Assembly: GCA_023263735.1 (NCBI GenBank)
Contig: JALQUQ010000153.1
Location: 1-6,476 of the forward strand
Length of the DNA stretch: 6,476 nucleotides
Direction: 5' to 3'
DNA from: Paracoccaceae bacterium
Lineage (GTDB): Bacteria > Pseudomonadota > Alphaproteobacteria > Rhodobacterales > Rhodobacteraceae
The notes under the pieces: model-generated
What the model was told of the DNA's origin: nothing
Database searches by the model: none
The model's input: the letters and a program-made list of their open reading frames with translations, nothing else
Shown here: positions 1 through 6,476 of the stretch, piece after piece
How positions within the stretch are numbered: position 1 is the stretch's first letter
How the letters are laid out: each line of letters begins with the position of its first letter
Program-made: the position numbers and the translations under genes

Positions 1-1354
1 GGTGGAATACAACAACGACGGTTCGCTGCGCGGCATGCTGCTGGAATCGTGGGAAGCCAATGACAACGCGACCGAGTTCACGTTGAAAGTGCGCCCGGGC
101 GTCAAGTGGAACAACGGCGACGATTTCACCGCCGAAGACGTGGCAAACAACATCAACCGCTGGTGTGACGCCAATGTCGAAGGCAACTCGATGGCGGGCC
201 GTATGGCCGCGCTGGTCGATCAGGAAAAGAAAGCGGCCCGCGAAGGTGCGATCACCGTCGTCGACCCGCTGACCGTCAAGTTGACCCTGTTGTCGCCCGA
301 TATCACCGTGATCGTGGGCATGGCCGACTATCCGGCTGCGATCGTTCACAAATCCTATGACAACGGCGACCCGACCCAGACCCCCGGCACCGGCCCCTAC
401 CTGCCCGAAACCAATGACGTGGGCGTCAAGCAGGTTCTGGCCAAGAACCCGAACCACACCTGGTGGGGCACTGCGGTCTATGGCGGCCCGTACCTCGACA
501 AGATCGAATATATCGACCTTGGCACCGACCCGTCGGCAGAAATCGCCGCCGCAGGTTCGGGCGAAATCGACATGACCTACCAGTCGACCGGTGAATTCAT
601 CGACGTTCTGGATGGCATGGGCTGGACCCGGTCCGAAGCCGTGACCTCGGCCACCCTTGCCGTGCGCTTTAACCAGGATGCCGAAGAGTACAAGGATGTG
701 AACGTCCGCAAGGCCCTGACGATGGCTGTCGATAACGCTGTCGTTCTGGAACTGGGCTATTCGGGCCGTGGCACCGTGGCCGAAAACCACCATGTCTGCC
801 CGATCCACCCGGAATATGCCGAACTGCCGCCGGTGGTCACTGACCCGGCCAAGGCCAAGCAGATGATCGCGGATGCCGGTATGGCGGATCACGAATTCGA
901 ACTGATCTCGCTGGACGACGCATGGCAGGCCGCCACCTGTGACGCCGTGGCCGCTCAGGTTCGCGATGCAGGCATCAATGTCAAACGGACGGTTCTGCCC
1001 GGTTCGACCTTCTGGAACGACTGGCTGAAATATCCGTGGTCGGCAACGGAATGGAACATGCGTCCGCTGGGCGTGCAGATCCTTGCCTTGGCCTATCGCT
1101 CGGGTGAGGCATGGAACGAATCCGCGTTCAAGAACGCAGAATTCGACGCCGCCCTCGCCGAAGCCCTGTCGATCAACGACGCTGACAAGCGCCGCGAAGT
1201 CATGGCCAAGCTGGAAGCCATCATGCAAAACGAAGGCGTGATGATCCAATCCTACTGGCGTTCGCTCTATCGCCACTTTGACCCCAAGGTCAAAGGCGCC
1301 GACATGCACGCAACCTTTGAACATCACCACTACAAGTGGTGGATCGACGCGTGA
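1..1354 (+). CDS. ABC transporter substrate-binding protein, family 5 (SBP_bac_5), 5'-partial
   Basis: Periplasmic binding protein that would capture the substrate and deliver it to the permeases encoded next door. The frame is open from the left edge (first full codon at base 2) to TGA at 1352-1354, giving 450 visible residues. Visible residues about 25-48 carry the family 5 signature ([22 protein letters not shown], split here as [11 protein letters not shown] then [11 protein letters not shown]), followed by GTGPY at 129-133 and the usual C-terminal lobe ending in KWWIDA. No signal peptide is visible, and the family is normally about 500-550 residues, so roughly 80-100 N-terminal residues lie outside the window. 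The GTG at base 2 is therefore not taken as the start. Cysteines are at visible residues 55, 266 and 313; the last two might form a disulfide (inference). The substrate is unknown: the family binds peptides, nickel, opines and some sugars. It is the first visible gene of the operon. Confidence 0.93.
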   Translation, partial: VEYNNDGSLRGMLLESWEANDNATEFTLKVRPGVKWNNGDDFTAEDVANNINRWCDANVEGNSMAGRMAALVDQEKKAAREGAITVVDPLTVKLTLLSPDITVIVGMADYPAAIVHKSYDNGDPTQTPGTGPYLPETNDVGVKQVLAKNPNHTWWGTAVYGGPYLDKIEYIDLGTDPSAEIAAAGSGEIDMTYQSTGEFIDVLDGMGWTRSEAVTSATLAVRFNQDAEEYKDVNVRKALTMAVDNAVVLELGYSGRGTVAENHHVCPIHPEYAELPPVVTDPAKAKQMIADAGMADHEFELISLDDAWQAATCDAVAAQVRDAGINVKRTVLPGSTFWNDWLKYPWSATEWNMRPLGVQILALAYRSGEAWNESAFKNAEFDAALAEALSINDADKRREVMAKLEAIMQNEGVMIQSYWRSLYRHFDPKVKGADMHATFEHHHYKWWIDA

Positions 1355-1372
1355 TCTGACTGACCATCCACG

Positions 1373-1401
1373 GCCCGTGCAGAGCGACCCTCTGCACGGG
1401 C
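1373..1401 (+). terminator. Hairpin after the binding-protein gene (attenuator or mRNA-stabilising stem)
   Basis: A perfect 12-bp GC-rich inverted repeat: left arm 1373-1384 (GCCCGTGCAGAG), 5-nt loop 1385-1389, right arm 1390-1401 (CTCTGCACGGGC). It is followed by a pyrimidine-rich but not pure-T tail (TTCTTCATCT, 1402-1411). It starts 18 nt after the binding-protein stop and ends 69 nt before the next start. Stems at this place in binding-protein operons are known to cause partial termination or to protect the upstream message, so that the binding protein outnumbers its membrane partners. The stem is seen directly; its function here is inferred. Confidence 0.75.
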
Positions 1402-1458
1402 TTCTTCATCTGCCGTGATCTGGCATTGAACGACTCTCTTGGCCTCCCCATTCCGGGG

Positions 1459-1464
1459 AAAGGA
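1459..1464 (+). promoter_or_regulatory. Ribosome binding site of the DppB-like permease gene
   Basis: AAAGGA-type Shine-Dalgarno (bases 1459-1464, AAAGGA) placed 6 nt before ATG at 1471. It supports this start over the in-frame ATG at 1504, which would remove the positively charged N-terminus ahead of the first membrane helix. A short stem (TCCCC 1445-1449 with GGGGA 1455-1459) touches the first base of the site and is probably too small to matter. Confidence 0.6.
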
Positions 1465-1470
1465 TAAGAC

Positions 1471-2556
1471 ATGCTTCTCTTCACCATCCGACGGCTAGGG
1501 GTCATGCTGCTGACAGCTTTGGCGCTGACCTTTGTCGTCTTTTACATGACAAACCTGCCCCCGAACCTTGAAAAGCTGGCGAAATCCGAAGCTTCGGTTC
1601 GAATGTCGGATGAGGACGTCGCGCTCTGGCTTGATCGAAACGGATTTTCCTCCTCGGTCCTGACCCGCTATGGCGAATGGCTGGGTGTGATGCCGGGCTG
1701 GACCCGCACCGCAGAAGACGGCACGGTCACCGGCCGCTGCATCACCAAGGGCGTCGCCCCCACCGATGCGCCCGCCCGTTGCGGCGTCTTGCAAGGGAAC
1801 TGGGGCTATTCCACCGTCTTCAAGCAACCCGTGATCGAGATCCTGTCGCGCGGCCTTGGCCACACCGGTTGGCTGATGCTGTCGGTCATGCTGGTCATGG
1901 TGCCTTCGGCGCTGATCATCGGCGTGTTGTCGGGCATGAAAGAGGGCAGCCGGCTGGACCGCGTGCTGTCGGCCTTCTCCATCGCCTCCACCGCCACGCC
2001 AGAATATGTGTCGGGCGTCATTCTGGTCGCGCTTTTGGCTTCGGCCACCGCGGGCATTTCGCCCTTTCTGGTCGAAAGCGGCCTGATCTCGGGCAAGACG
2101 CTGTTTCAGGGCACCGCCACCAGCGCCATGGATGACATCACCTTCTGGAACTTTACCCTGCCCGTCATGACCATCGCGCTTTATGGCATCGGCTATATCG
2201 CCCGCATGACCCGCGCCTCGATGACCGAAGTGATGACCCAACAATATATCCGCACCGCCCGGCTCAAAGGCGCAAGCTTTCCCACCATCGTCCTGCGTCA
2301 CGCCCTGCGCAATGCGCTGATCGCCCCCTTCACCGTGATCATGCTGCAATTCCCCTGGCTCTTGAACGGGGTGGTCATCGTCGAGACGCTCTTCAACTAC
2401 AAGGGCTTTGGCTGGACGCTGGTCCAGGCCGCCGGCAACAACGACATCCAGTTGCTGCTCGCCTGTTCCGTCGTGGCCGTGCTCGTCGTGCTCATCACGC
2501 AGCTGATCTCCGATATCGGCTACGTCCTCCTCAACCCCCGCATCCGCCTGGCCTGA
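1471..2556 (+). CDS. ABC transporter permease, DppB-like, with an enlarged periplasmic loop
   Basis: Inner-membrane subunit that would form half of the channel. At 361 residues it is somewhat longer than a typical DppB (about 310-340). The N-terminus (MLLFTIRRLG) leads into membrane helix 1 (about 9-27). A long soluble segment, about 28-130, should face the periplasm. It contains two cysteines (C90, C104) just before a GNWGYS stretch (109-114), which corresponds to the usual GDLGxS motif. Further helices lie at about 133-154, 175-197, 226-245, 280-302 and 325-353. The cytoplasmic EAA-type loop that contacts the ATPase is at about 259-285 (YIRTARLKGASF, then LRHALRNALIAP). The C-terminal NPRIRLA is typical of the family. 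It is 10 nt upstream of the second permease and almost certainly co-transcribed with it. Family assignment is firm; substrate is unknown. Confidence 0.94.
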   Translation: MLLFTIRRLGVMLLTALALTFVVFYMTNLPPNLEKLAKSEASVRMSDEDVALWLDRNGFSSSVLTRYGEWLGVMPGWTRTAEDGTVTGRCITKGVAPTDAPARCGVLQGNWGYSTVFKQPVIEILSRGLGHTGWLMLSVMLVMVPSALIIGVLSGMKEGSRLDRVLSAFSIASTATPEYVSGVILVALLASATAGISPFLVESGLISGKTLFQGTATSAMDDITFWNFTLPVMTIALYGIGYIARMTRASMTEVMTQQYIRTARLKGASFPTIVLRHALRNALIAPFTVIMLQFPWLLNGVVIVETLFNYKGFGWTLVQAAGNNDIQLLLACSVVAVLVVLITQLISDIGYVLLNPRIRLA

Positions 2557-2560
2557 GGAG
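2555..2560 (+). promoter_or_regulatory. Ribosome binding site of the DppC-like permease gene, overlapping the upstream stop
   Basis: GAGGAG at 2555-2560 shares its first two bases with the TGA (2554-2556) of the first permease and lies 6 nt before ATG at 2567. This spacing fixes the start of the second permease and suggests translational coupling, which would keep the two channel subunits in equal amounts. Confidence 0.7.
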
Positions 2561-2566
2561 CAGATC

Positions 2567-3721
2567 ATGGATAATCTTACCTGGCCCCTCATCCTTGGCA
2601 AAGCAGCCGTACAATTCCTGCCGGTCTGGATCGCGCTGGTCGTCGTCTTTGCGCTCTCGATCACCTACAAACGCAAACTGGGCCTTTACGGCCGCCTGTT
2701 CGACAGCCCGGTCGGCATGATCGGCTTTGGCATCGTGATGTTCTGGGTCTTTACCGCCCTCTTTGCCGATCTGATCATCACCCATGCCCCGCTCGAACAG
2801 ATCTCGGGCATGAAGAATGCCCCCCCCGGCAGCCTGATCAAGGGGCGCGAGGCCGAATGGTATCTGTTCGGCGGCGACAGTCTGGCCCGCGACGTCTTCT
2901 CGCGCATGGTGATGGGCGCGCGCCGCGTGCTCTCCATCGCCCCCGCCGCCACCCTGATCGCCTTCATGGTGGGGGTGACCCTCGGCCTGCCCGCCGGTTA
3001 TTTCGGCGGCCGCTTCGACACCGGCACCTCCTTTGCCGCCAACCTCGTGCTGGCCTTCCCGGTGATCTTGCTGTTCTACCTGCTGGTCACGCCCGAAATC
3101 CGCGACACGGGCATTCCAACGGTGCTGGCGGCGGTGCTCTTCCTCTTCCCCGTCATCTTCGTCGCCGTGCTCCTCAACGCCCGCTACCGAACCGATCCCC
3201 CCCGCCGCAACCTCTATGTCGGCATCACCTTGGCGATCGGGCTCTGGGCCTATTCGGGCCTTGCCTTCAACGCCGACCCCACCGGCGTCTGGTCGATGGA
3301 CCCGAACCTGCTCAACGTCTTCGTCTCGGTCGTCTTCGTGAACTCGCCCACCGTCTACCGCATCGTCCGCGGCATCACGATGGATCTGAAATCGCGCGAT
3401 TACGTCTCGGCCGCCCAGACCCGCGGCGAAAGCCCGTGGTACATCATGCTCTGGGAAATCCTGCCCAATGCCCGCGGGCCGCTGATCGTCGATTTCTGTC
3501 TGCGCATCGGTTACACAACCATCCTGCTCGGCACCCTTGGCTTCTTCGGCCTTGGCGTCAGCCCGGAAAGCCCGGACTGGGGCTCCACCATCAACGATGG
3601 CCGCCGCCTCCTGTCGATCTTCCCGCATCCCGCCGTGGTGCCCGCCCTCGCCTTGATGAGCCTCGTCCTCGGCCTCAACCTGCTGGCCGATGGCCTGCGC
3701 GAAGAAAGCCTCAAGGACTGA
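2567..3721 (+). CDS. ABC transporter permease, DppC-like, with extra N-terminal helix and internal insertion
   Basis: Second inner-membrane subunit of the importer channel. It has 384 residues, against about 280-310 for a usual DppC. DppC hallmarks are clear: FGGDSLARDVFSRMVMGARR (101-120) matches the GTDxxGRDxxSRxxxGAR motif, AGYFGGRFD (143-151) follows, the EAA loop that docks on the ATPase is at about 278-305 (RDYVSAAQTRGES, then EILPNARGP), and LGFFGLGVSPESPDWG is at 324-339. The extra length has two sources. One is a hydrophobic helix at about 14-33 ahead of the usual first helix (about 48-70). The other is roughly 80 residues between about 170 and 250, containing at least two more hydrophobic segments (about 184-204 and 217-233) separated by a basic, proline-rich stretch (RYRTDPPRRN). 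No frame break is seen, so the insertion belongs to the protein. It is followed by a 102-nt gap to the ATPase gene. Confidence 0.93.
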   Translation: MDNLTWPLILGKAAVQFLPVWIALVVVFALSITYKRKLGLYGRLFDSPVGMIGFGIVMFWVFTALFADLIITHAPLEQISGMKNAPPGSLIKGREAEWYLFGGDSLARDVFSRMVMGARRVLSIAPAATLIAFMVGVTLGLPAGYFGGRFDTGTSFAANLVLAFPVILLFYLLVTPEIRDTGIPTVLAAVLFLFPVIFVAVLLNARYRTDPPRRNLYVGITLAIGLWAYSGLAFNADPTGVWSMDPNLLNVFVSVVFVNSPTVYRIVRGITMDLKSRDYVSAAQTRGESPWYIMLWEILPNARGPLIVDFCLRIGYTTILLGTLGFFGLGVSPESPDWGSTINDGRRLLSIFPHPAVVPALALMSLVLGLNLLADGLREESLKD

Positions 3722-3726
3722 TCGCC

Positions 3727-3790
3727 TTTATCTTGGCCCAAATATCCCCGGGGGTCCGGGGGCAGGCAGCCCCCGGCTTCCGCTCCCGGT
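3727..3790 (+). repeat. GC-rich intergenic repeat with hairpin (Rhodobacterales-type element)
   Basis: Begins a few bases after the second permease's stop. It reads as a TTTATCTTGGCCCAAATAT lead-in, then the palindromic CCCCGGGG run (about 3746-3753), then a perfect 8-bp hairpin: CCGGGGGC at 3756-3763, loop AGGCA, GCCCCCGG at 3769-3776. From memory, near-identical blocks of this layout (AAATATCCCCGGGGGTCCGGGGGCAG, in two parts AAATATCCCC and GGGGGTCCGGGGGCAG, then GCCCCC) recur between genes in many Rhodobacterales. This could not be checked here, and only one copy is in the window. There is no T-run after the stem, so it is not a classical terminator on the + strand. It may still act as a processing or stability element between the permease and ATPase parts of the message. 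Confidence 0.55.
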
Positions 3791-3808
3791 CCCCCTCACT
3801 GTCTCAAC

Positions 3809-3814
3809 AAAGGA
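3809..3814 (+). promoter_or_regulatory. Ribosome binding site of the fused ATPase gene
   Basis: AAAGGA at 3809-3814 lies 9 nt before ATG at 3824. It is the only good Shine-Dalgarno match in this GC-rich spacer. It fixes the start, which gives a short proline-rich lead of about 13 residues before the first beta strand (LLEIENLSISF) of the ATPase fold. Confidence 0.65.
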
Positions 3815-3823
3815 TCGCGCCCC

Positions 3824-5917
3824 ATGTCCGCCCCTGCCCGCCCCTGGACACCCGATCAACCGCTGCTTGAAATCGAAAACCTCTCGATCTCCTTTTTCAC
3901 CCGTCTGCGCGAAATTCCGGCGGTGATGGATTTCTCCTGCACCGTCATGGCGGGCGAGGCGATGGGGCTCGTGGGCGAGTCCGGTTGTGGAAAATCGACG
4001 GTGGCGCTGGCGGTGATGGGCGATCTGGGGCGCAACGGGCGGGTGACCGGCGGCGCGATCCGGTTCAAGGGGCGCGACCTGACCAAGATGTCCCAATCCG
4101 AATTGCGCGCCCTGCGCGGCTCGGAAATCGCGATGATCTATCAGGAACCGATGGCCAGCCTGAACCCCGCGATGAAGATCGGCGCGCAACTGGCCGAAGT
4201 GCCGATGCTCCATCAGAACATGCCCAAGGCCGAGGCTTGGGCGCTGGCCCGTCAGATCGTGGCCGATGTCCGCCTGCCCGACCCCGACCGGATGCTGAAC
4301 TCTTTCCCGCACCAATTGTCCGGCGGGCAGCAGCAGCGCGTGGTCATTGCCATGGCGCTGATGGCCAAGCCTGCGCTCTTGATCCTCGATGAACCGACCA
4401 CCGCGCTGGATGTGACGGTCGAGGCCGGGATCGTCGATCTGGTCAATGATCTGGCGGCCAAGACCGGCACCTCGATGCTGTTCATCAGCCACAACCTCGG
4501 GCTGGTGCATGATGTCTGCAACCGCCTGTGCGTGATGTATTCGGGCGAAGCGGTGGAAACCGGTGACGTCAGCGAAGTCTTCACCACCATGCGCCACCCC
4601 TATACACAGGCGCTGTTCCGGTCGATCCCCCTGCCCGGCGCCGACAAGACCACGCGCCCGCTGATCCCCATTCGCGGCAATTTCCCGCTGCCCCACGAAC
4701 GGCCCAAGGGCTGCAATTTCGGCCCCCGCTGCAACTATTTTGTCGAAGGTCGCTGCAACGCCACCGACATCGGGATGGATACGATCCCCGGCAACAGCCG
4801 CCACGAAAGCCGGTGTCTGCGGTGGGAAGAGATCGACTGGCAGGCCCCCCCGCAGGGCGCAGGCCCCCGCGTTCGCCGCCCCATCGGCGATGTCGTGTTG
4901 CGGATGGAAGACCTCAAGAAATACTACACCGTGTCCTCGGGCGCCTTTGGCGGCGGCCTGAAAAAGGTGGTCAAGGCCAATGAGACCCTGAGCTTTGAGG
5001 CCCGCGAGGGGGAAACCTTGGCCATCGTCGGGGAATCCGGCTGCGGCAAATCCACCTTGGCCAAGGTGCTGATGGGTCTGGAAACCGCCACCTCGGGCAA
5101 TATCCTGCTCTTTGATGAAAACGTGCAGGACACCCCGATCCAGCAGCGGAACTCGGACACGGTCTCGCATCTTCAGATGGTGTTCCAAAACCCGTTCGAC
5201 ACGCTGAACCCGTCGATGAACGTGGGCCGCCAGATCATTCGGGCGCTGGAAATCTTTAGGTTCGGCAGCTCGGATGCCGAACGCCATGCCAAGATGTTGG
5301 AACTGCTCGACCTTGTGAAACTGCCGCGCGCCTTTGCCGAGCGGATGCCACGGCAATTGTCGGGCGGGCAAAAGCAGCGTGTGGGCATCGCCCGCGCCTT
5401 TGCCGGTGGGGCCAAGGTCGTGATCGCGGATGAGCCGGTTTCGGCGCTGGACGTTTCGGTTCAGGCGGCGGTGACCGATCTCTTGATGGACCTGCAACGG
5501 GAAAACGGCACGACCTTGCTGTTCATCAGCCATGACCTGTCGATCGTGCGCTATCTGTCCGACCGGGTTCTGGTGATGTATCTGGGCCATGTGGTGGAAA
5601 TGGGCACCACCGAACAGGTGTTCTCGCCCCCCTACCACCCCTATACCGAGGCGCTGTTGTCCGCCGTTCCGATTGCCGATCCCAAAGTGATCAAAAAGCG
5701 CATCGTTCTGGAAGGCGATATCCCCAGTGCGATGAACCCACCGCCCGGCTGCCCGTTCCAGACGCGGTGCCGGTGGAAGTCAAAGGTCGCGGGGGGGCTC
5801 TGCGAAAGCGAGATGCCGCCGGTGCGCAATCTGGCCGACGGCCATCAGATCAAGTGCCATCTGTCGGATGAAGACCTGGCCCATATGGAACCAGTGATCC
5901 AGATCGCGGCGGAATAA
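3824..5917 (+). CDS. Fused dual ATP-binding protein of the ABC importer (DppD-DppF fusion)
   Basis: Cytoplasmic ATPase that would power the importer. Its 697 residues hold two complete nucleotide-binding domains, so one chain can supply both ATP sites, as in GsiA and YejF. Domain 1 (about 14-265): Walker A GESGCGKST 51-59, Q-loop Q107, signature LSGGQ 165-169, Walker B LLILDEP 185-191, switch H223. Domain 2 (about 357-615): Walker A 403-411, Q-loop Q455, signature 512-516, Walker B VVIADEP 532-538, switch H570. No catalytic residue is missing. Each domain ends in the oligopeptide-transporter C-terminal region with four cysteines: C297, C303, C311, C331, and C643, C649, C660, C678. In DppD-type homologues such cysteines hold a 4Fe-4S cluster, so two clusters are plausible here. 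The halves resemble DppD and DppF in order. The gene ends 24 nt from a convergent gene. Function is firm; substrate is unknown. Confidence 0.96.
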   Translation: MSAPARPWTPDQPLLEIENLSISFFTRLREIPAVMDFSCTVMAGEAMGLVGESGCGKSTVALAVMGDLGRNGRVTGGAIRFKGRDLTKMSQSELRALRGSEIAMIYQEPMASLNPAMKIGAQLAEVPMLHQNMPKAEAWALARQIVADVRLPDPDRMLNSFPHQLSGGQQQRVVIAMALMAKPALLILDEPTTALDVTVEAGIVDLVNDLAAKTGTSMLFISHNLGLVHDVCNRLCVMYSGEAVETGDVSEVFTTMRHPYTQALFRSIPLPGADKTTRPLIPIRGNFPLPHERPKGCNFGPRCNYFVEGRCNATDIGMDTIPGNSRHESRCLRWEEIDWQAPPQGAGPRVRRPIGDVVLRMEDLKKYYTVSSGAFGGGLKKVVKANETLSFEAREGETLAIVGESGCGKSTLAKVLMGLETATSGNILLFDENVQDTPIQQRNSDTVSHLQMVFQNPFDTLNPSMNVGRQIIRALEIFRFGSSDAERHAKMLELLDLVKLPRAFAERMPRQLSGGQKQRVGIARAFAGGAKVVIADEPVSALDVSVQAAVTDLLMDLQRENGTTLLFISHDLSIVRYLSDRVLVMYLGHVVEMGTTEQVFSPPYHPYTEALLSAVPIADPKVIKKRIVLEGDIPSAMNPPPGCPFQTRCRWKSKVAGGLCESEMPPVRNLADGHQIKCHLSDEDLAHMEPVIQIAAE

Positions 5918-5931
5918 AACCGCAAATGTGG

Positions 5932-5952
5932 TCTTGGGCGTTTAGCCCAAGA
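5932..5952. terminator. Hairpin between convergent genes, likely bidirectional terminator
   Basis: A perfect 8-bp inverted repeat: TCTTGGGC at 5932-5939, loop GTTTA, GCCCAAGA at 5945-5952. It starts 15 nt after the ATPase stop, and its loop and one arm are the last codons and stop (TAA, 5944-5942) of the - strand gene. Read on the - strand, the stem is followed by a fairly T-rich stretch (CATTTGCGGTTTTATT). On the + strand no T-run follows. Termination is inferred from position and symmetry; it may work better for the - strand gene. Confidence 0.55.
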
Positions 5953-6476
5953 TCGCCTTGACGTAATTCTCGGTCTCGGCATAGGGCGGGATGCCGTCAT
6001 ATTGTTCGACCGCGCCGGGGCCCGCGTTATAGGCGGCCAGCGCCAGACGCCAGCTGCCAAATTTGTCGTACATCCGGCGCAGATAGCGCGCCCCGCCGTC
6101 CAGATTCTGTTTGGGATCGGCGATATCGACGCCCATCGCGCGGGCGGTATCGGGCATCAGTTGCGCCAGCCCCGTGGCCCCCTTGGGGCTGACCGCGCCC
6201 GGATTCCAGCCCGATTCCTGTTGCACCAGCCGCAGGAACAGATCCTCGGGCACGCCATGTTTGCGCGCCATTTCCTTGGCATGGTCCAGAAATTCGCCCT
6301 TGTAAGAGCCCGAATAGCGCGGAACCGAGGTGCCCTTGGCCTCTTCCTTTTCCTTGATGGCCTTGGGCGTCAGCCGGACCGATGCCGCATATTGCTTGGA
6401 CAGGCGGCCATCCAACAGCTTGGTCTGCGATTTGAACAGCCCGGCCCGATTCTTGGACGAGCCGGACAGGATGATC
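5942..6476 (-). CDS. Lytic transglycosylase (SLT domain), 5'-partial
   Basis: Periplasmic enzyme that would cleave the glycan strand of peptidoglycan, leaving 1,6-anhydro-muramyl ends. On the - strand the frame is open from the right edge to TAA at 5944-5942, giving 177 visible codons. A TTG at 6415 could be read as a start, but the frame continues upstream without a stop ([20 protein letters not shown] directly precedes it) and no signal peptide has been reached, so the true start lies outside the window. After a charged linker the SLT domain covers about 6296-5945. The catalytic glutamate is in QQESGWNP (codon 6217-6215), followed by [16 protein letters not shown] and the family's closing AYNAGPGAV and [10 protein letters not shown] motifs. 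It is a compact, single-domain type with the catalytic domain at the C-terminus. It is convergent with the transporter operon and has no evident functional link to it. Confidence 0.93.
   Translation of the reverse strand, partial: IILSGSSKNRAGLFKSQTKLLDGRLSKQYAASVRLTPKAIKEKEEAKGTSVPRYSGSYKGEFLDHAKEMARKHGVPEDLFLRLVQQESGWNPGAVSPKGATGLAQLMPDTARAMGVDIADPKQNLDGGARYLRRMYDKFGSWRLALAAYNAGPGAVEQYDGIPPYAETENYVKAILG

Noticed and set aside
2..4. GTG at base 2 as the start of the binding protein
   Set aside because: The product would lack a signal peptide and the first part of the family 5 fold, so the gene must begin before the window.
1350..1422. A 9-nt direct repeat CGTGATCTG at 1350-1358 and 1414-1422 flanking the hairpin
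   Set aside because: It is short, overlaps the end of a coding region at one copy, and has no other features of an operator or a target-site duplication; it is probably chance.
1402..1470. A possible promoter before the first permease (TTGAAC at about 1426-1431)
   Set aside because: No convincing -10 element lies at proper spacing before the ribosome binding site; expression by read-through from the binding-protein gene is simpler.
1495..3628. Two long open frames on the - strand opposite the permease genes (1495-2664 and 2531-3628)
   Set aside because: They show the same GC-driven antisense artefact: strongly polar low-complexity translation opposite clear membrane proteins, and no motif.
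2857..3870. A 337-codon + strand frame overlapping the second permease and the start of the ATPase gene
   Set aside because: The translation is arginine-, proline- and histidine-rich with no domain, and it is out of frame with a firmly identified permease.
4476..5532. A 16-nt identical repeat (TGCTGTTCATCAGCCA) at 4476-4491 and 5517-5532, and two similar Walker A stretches
   Set aside because: These encode the same LLFISH and GESGCGKST motifs in the two ATPase halves. The surrounding DNA differs widely, so this is conserved function from an old duplication, not a recent repeat.
3728..5638. A 636-codon open frame on the - strand opposite the ATPase gene
   Set aside because: It lies antisense to two conserved ATPase domains with intact motifs. 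Its predicted protein is rich in H, G, Q, R and D with no recognisable motif, as expected when a GC-rich gene has few stops in its antisense frame.
6413..6415. TTG at 6415 (- strand) as the start of the transglycosylase
   Set aside because: The frame stays open for at least 20 more codons to the window edge with plausible protein sequence, and no signal peptide has been reached.

Overview
The window is GC-rich, densely coding DNA that looks alphaproteobacterial, most likely Rhodobacterales. That placement is an inference. It rests on codon choice, protein style and a GC-rich intergenic repeat (about 3727-3790) that resembles one I recall from many Rhodobacter/Roseobacter-type genomes. No database search was possible.

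From the left edge to about 5917, all on the + strand, lies one ABC importer operon of the peptide/opine/nickel (PepT, Dpp/Opp) class. It holds the C-terminal 450 residues of a family 5 substrate-binding protein (1-1354, start outside the window), a DppB-like permease (1471-2556), a DppC-like permease (2567-3721), and one 697-residue protein fusing the DppD-like and DppF-like ATPases (3824-5917). The binding protein would capture substrate in the periplasm, the two permeases would form the inner-membrane channel, and the fused protein would supply both nucleotide-binding sites. The substrate cannot be read from sequence; peptides are only the default guess.

The gaps carry structure. A 12-bp hairpin (1373-1401) separates the binding-protein gene from the permeases and could let the binding protein be made in excess. 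The permeases are 10 nt apart. A GC-rich repeat with an 8-bp hairpin separates them from the ATPase gene. No gene-free stretch exceeds 300 bases; the longest gap is 116 nt.

At the right edge, on the - strand and convergent with the operon (24-nt gap), is the C-terminal part of a lytic transglycosylase (5942-6476) whose start lies beyond the window. An 8-bp hairpin (5932-5952) sits over its stop codon. Nothing links it functionally to the transporter.

I see no clearly novel system. The most distinctive points are the non-standard permeases (a long cysteine-containing periplasmic loop in one, about 80 extra membrane-rich residues in the other) paired with a fused ATPase that carries two full sets of four C-terminal cysteines.
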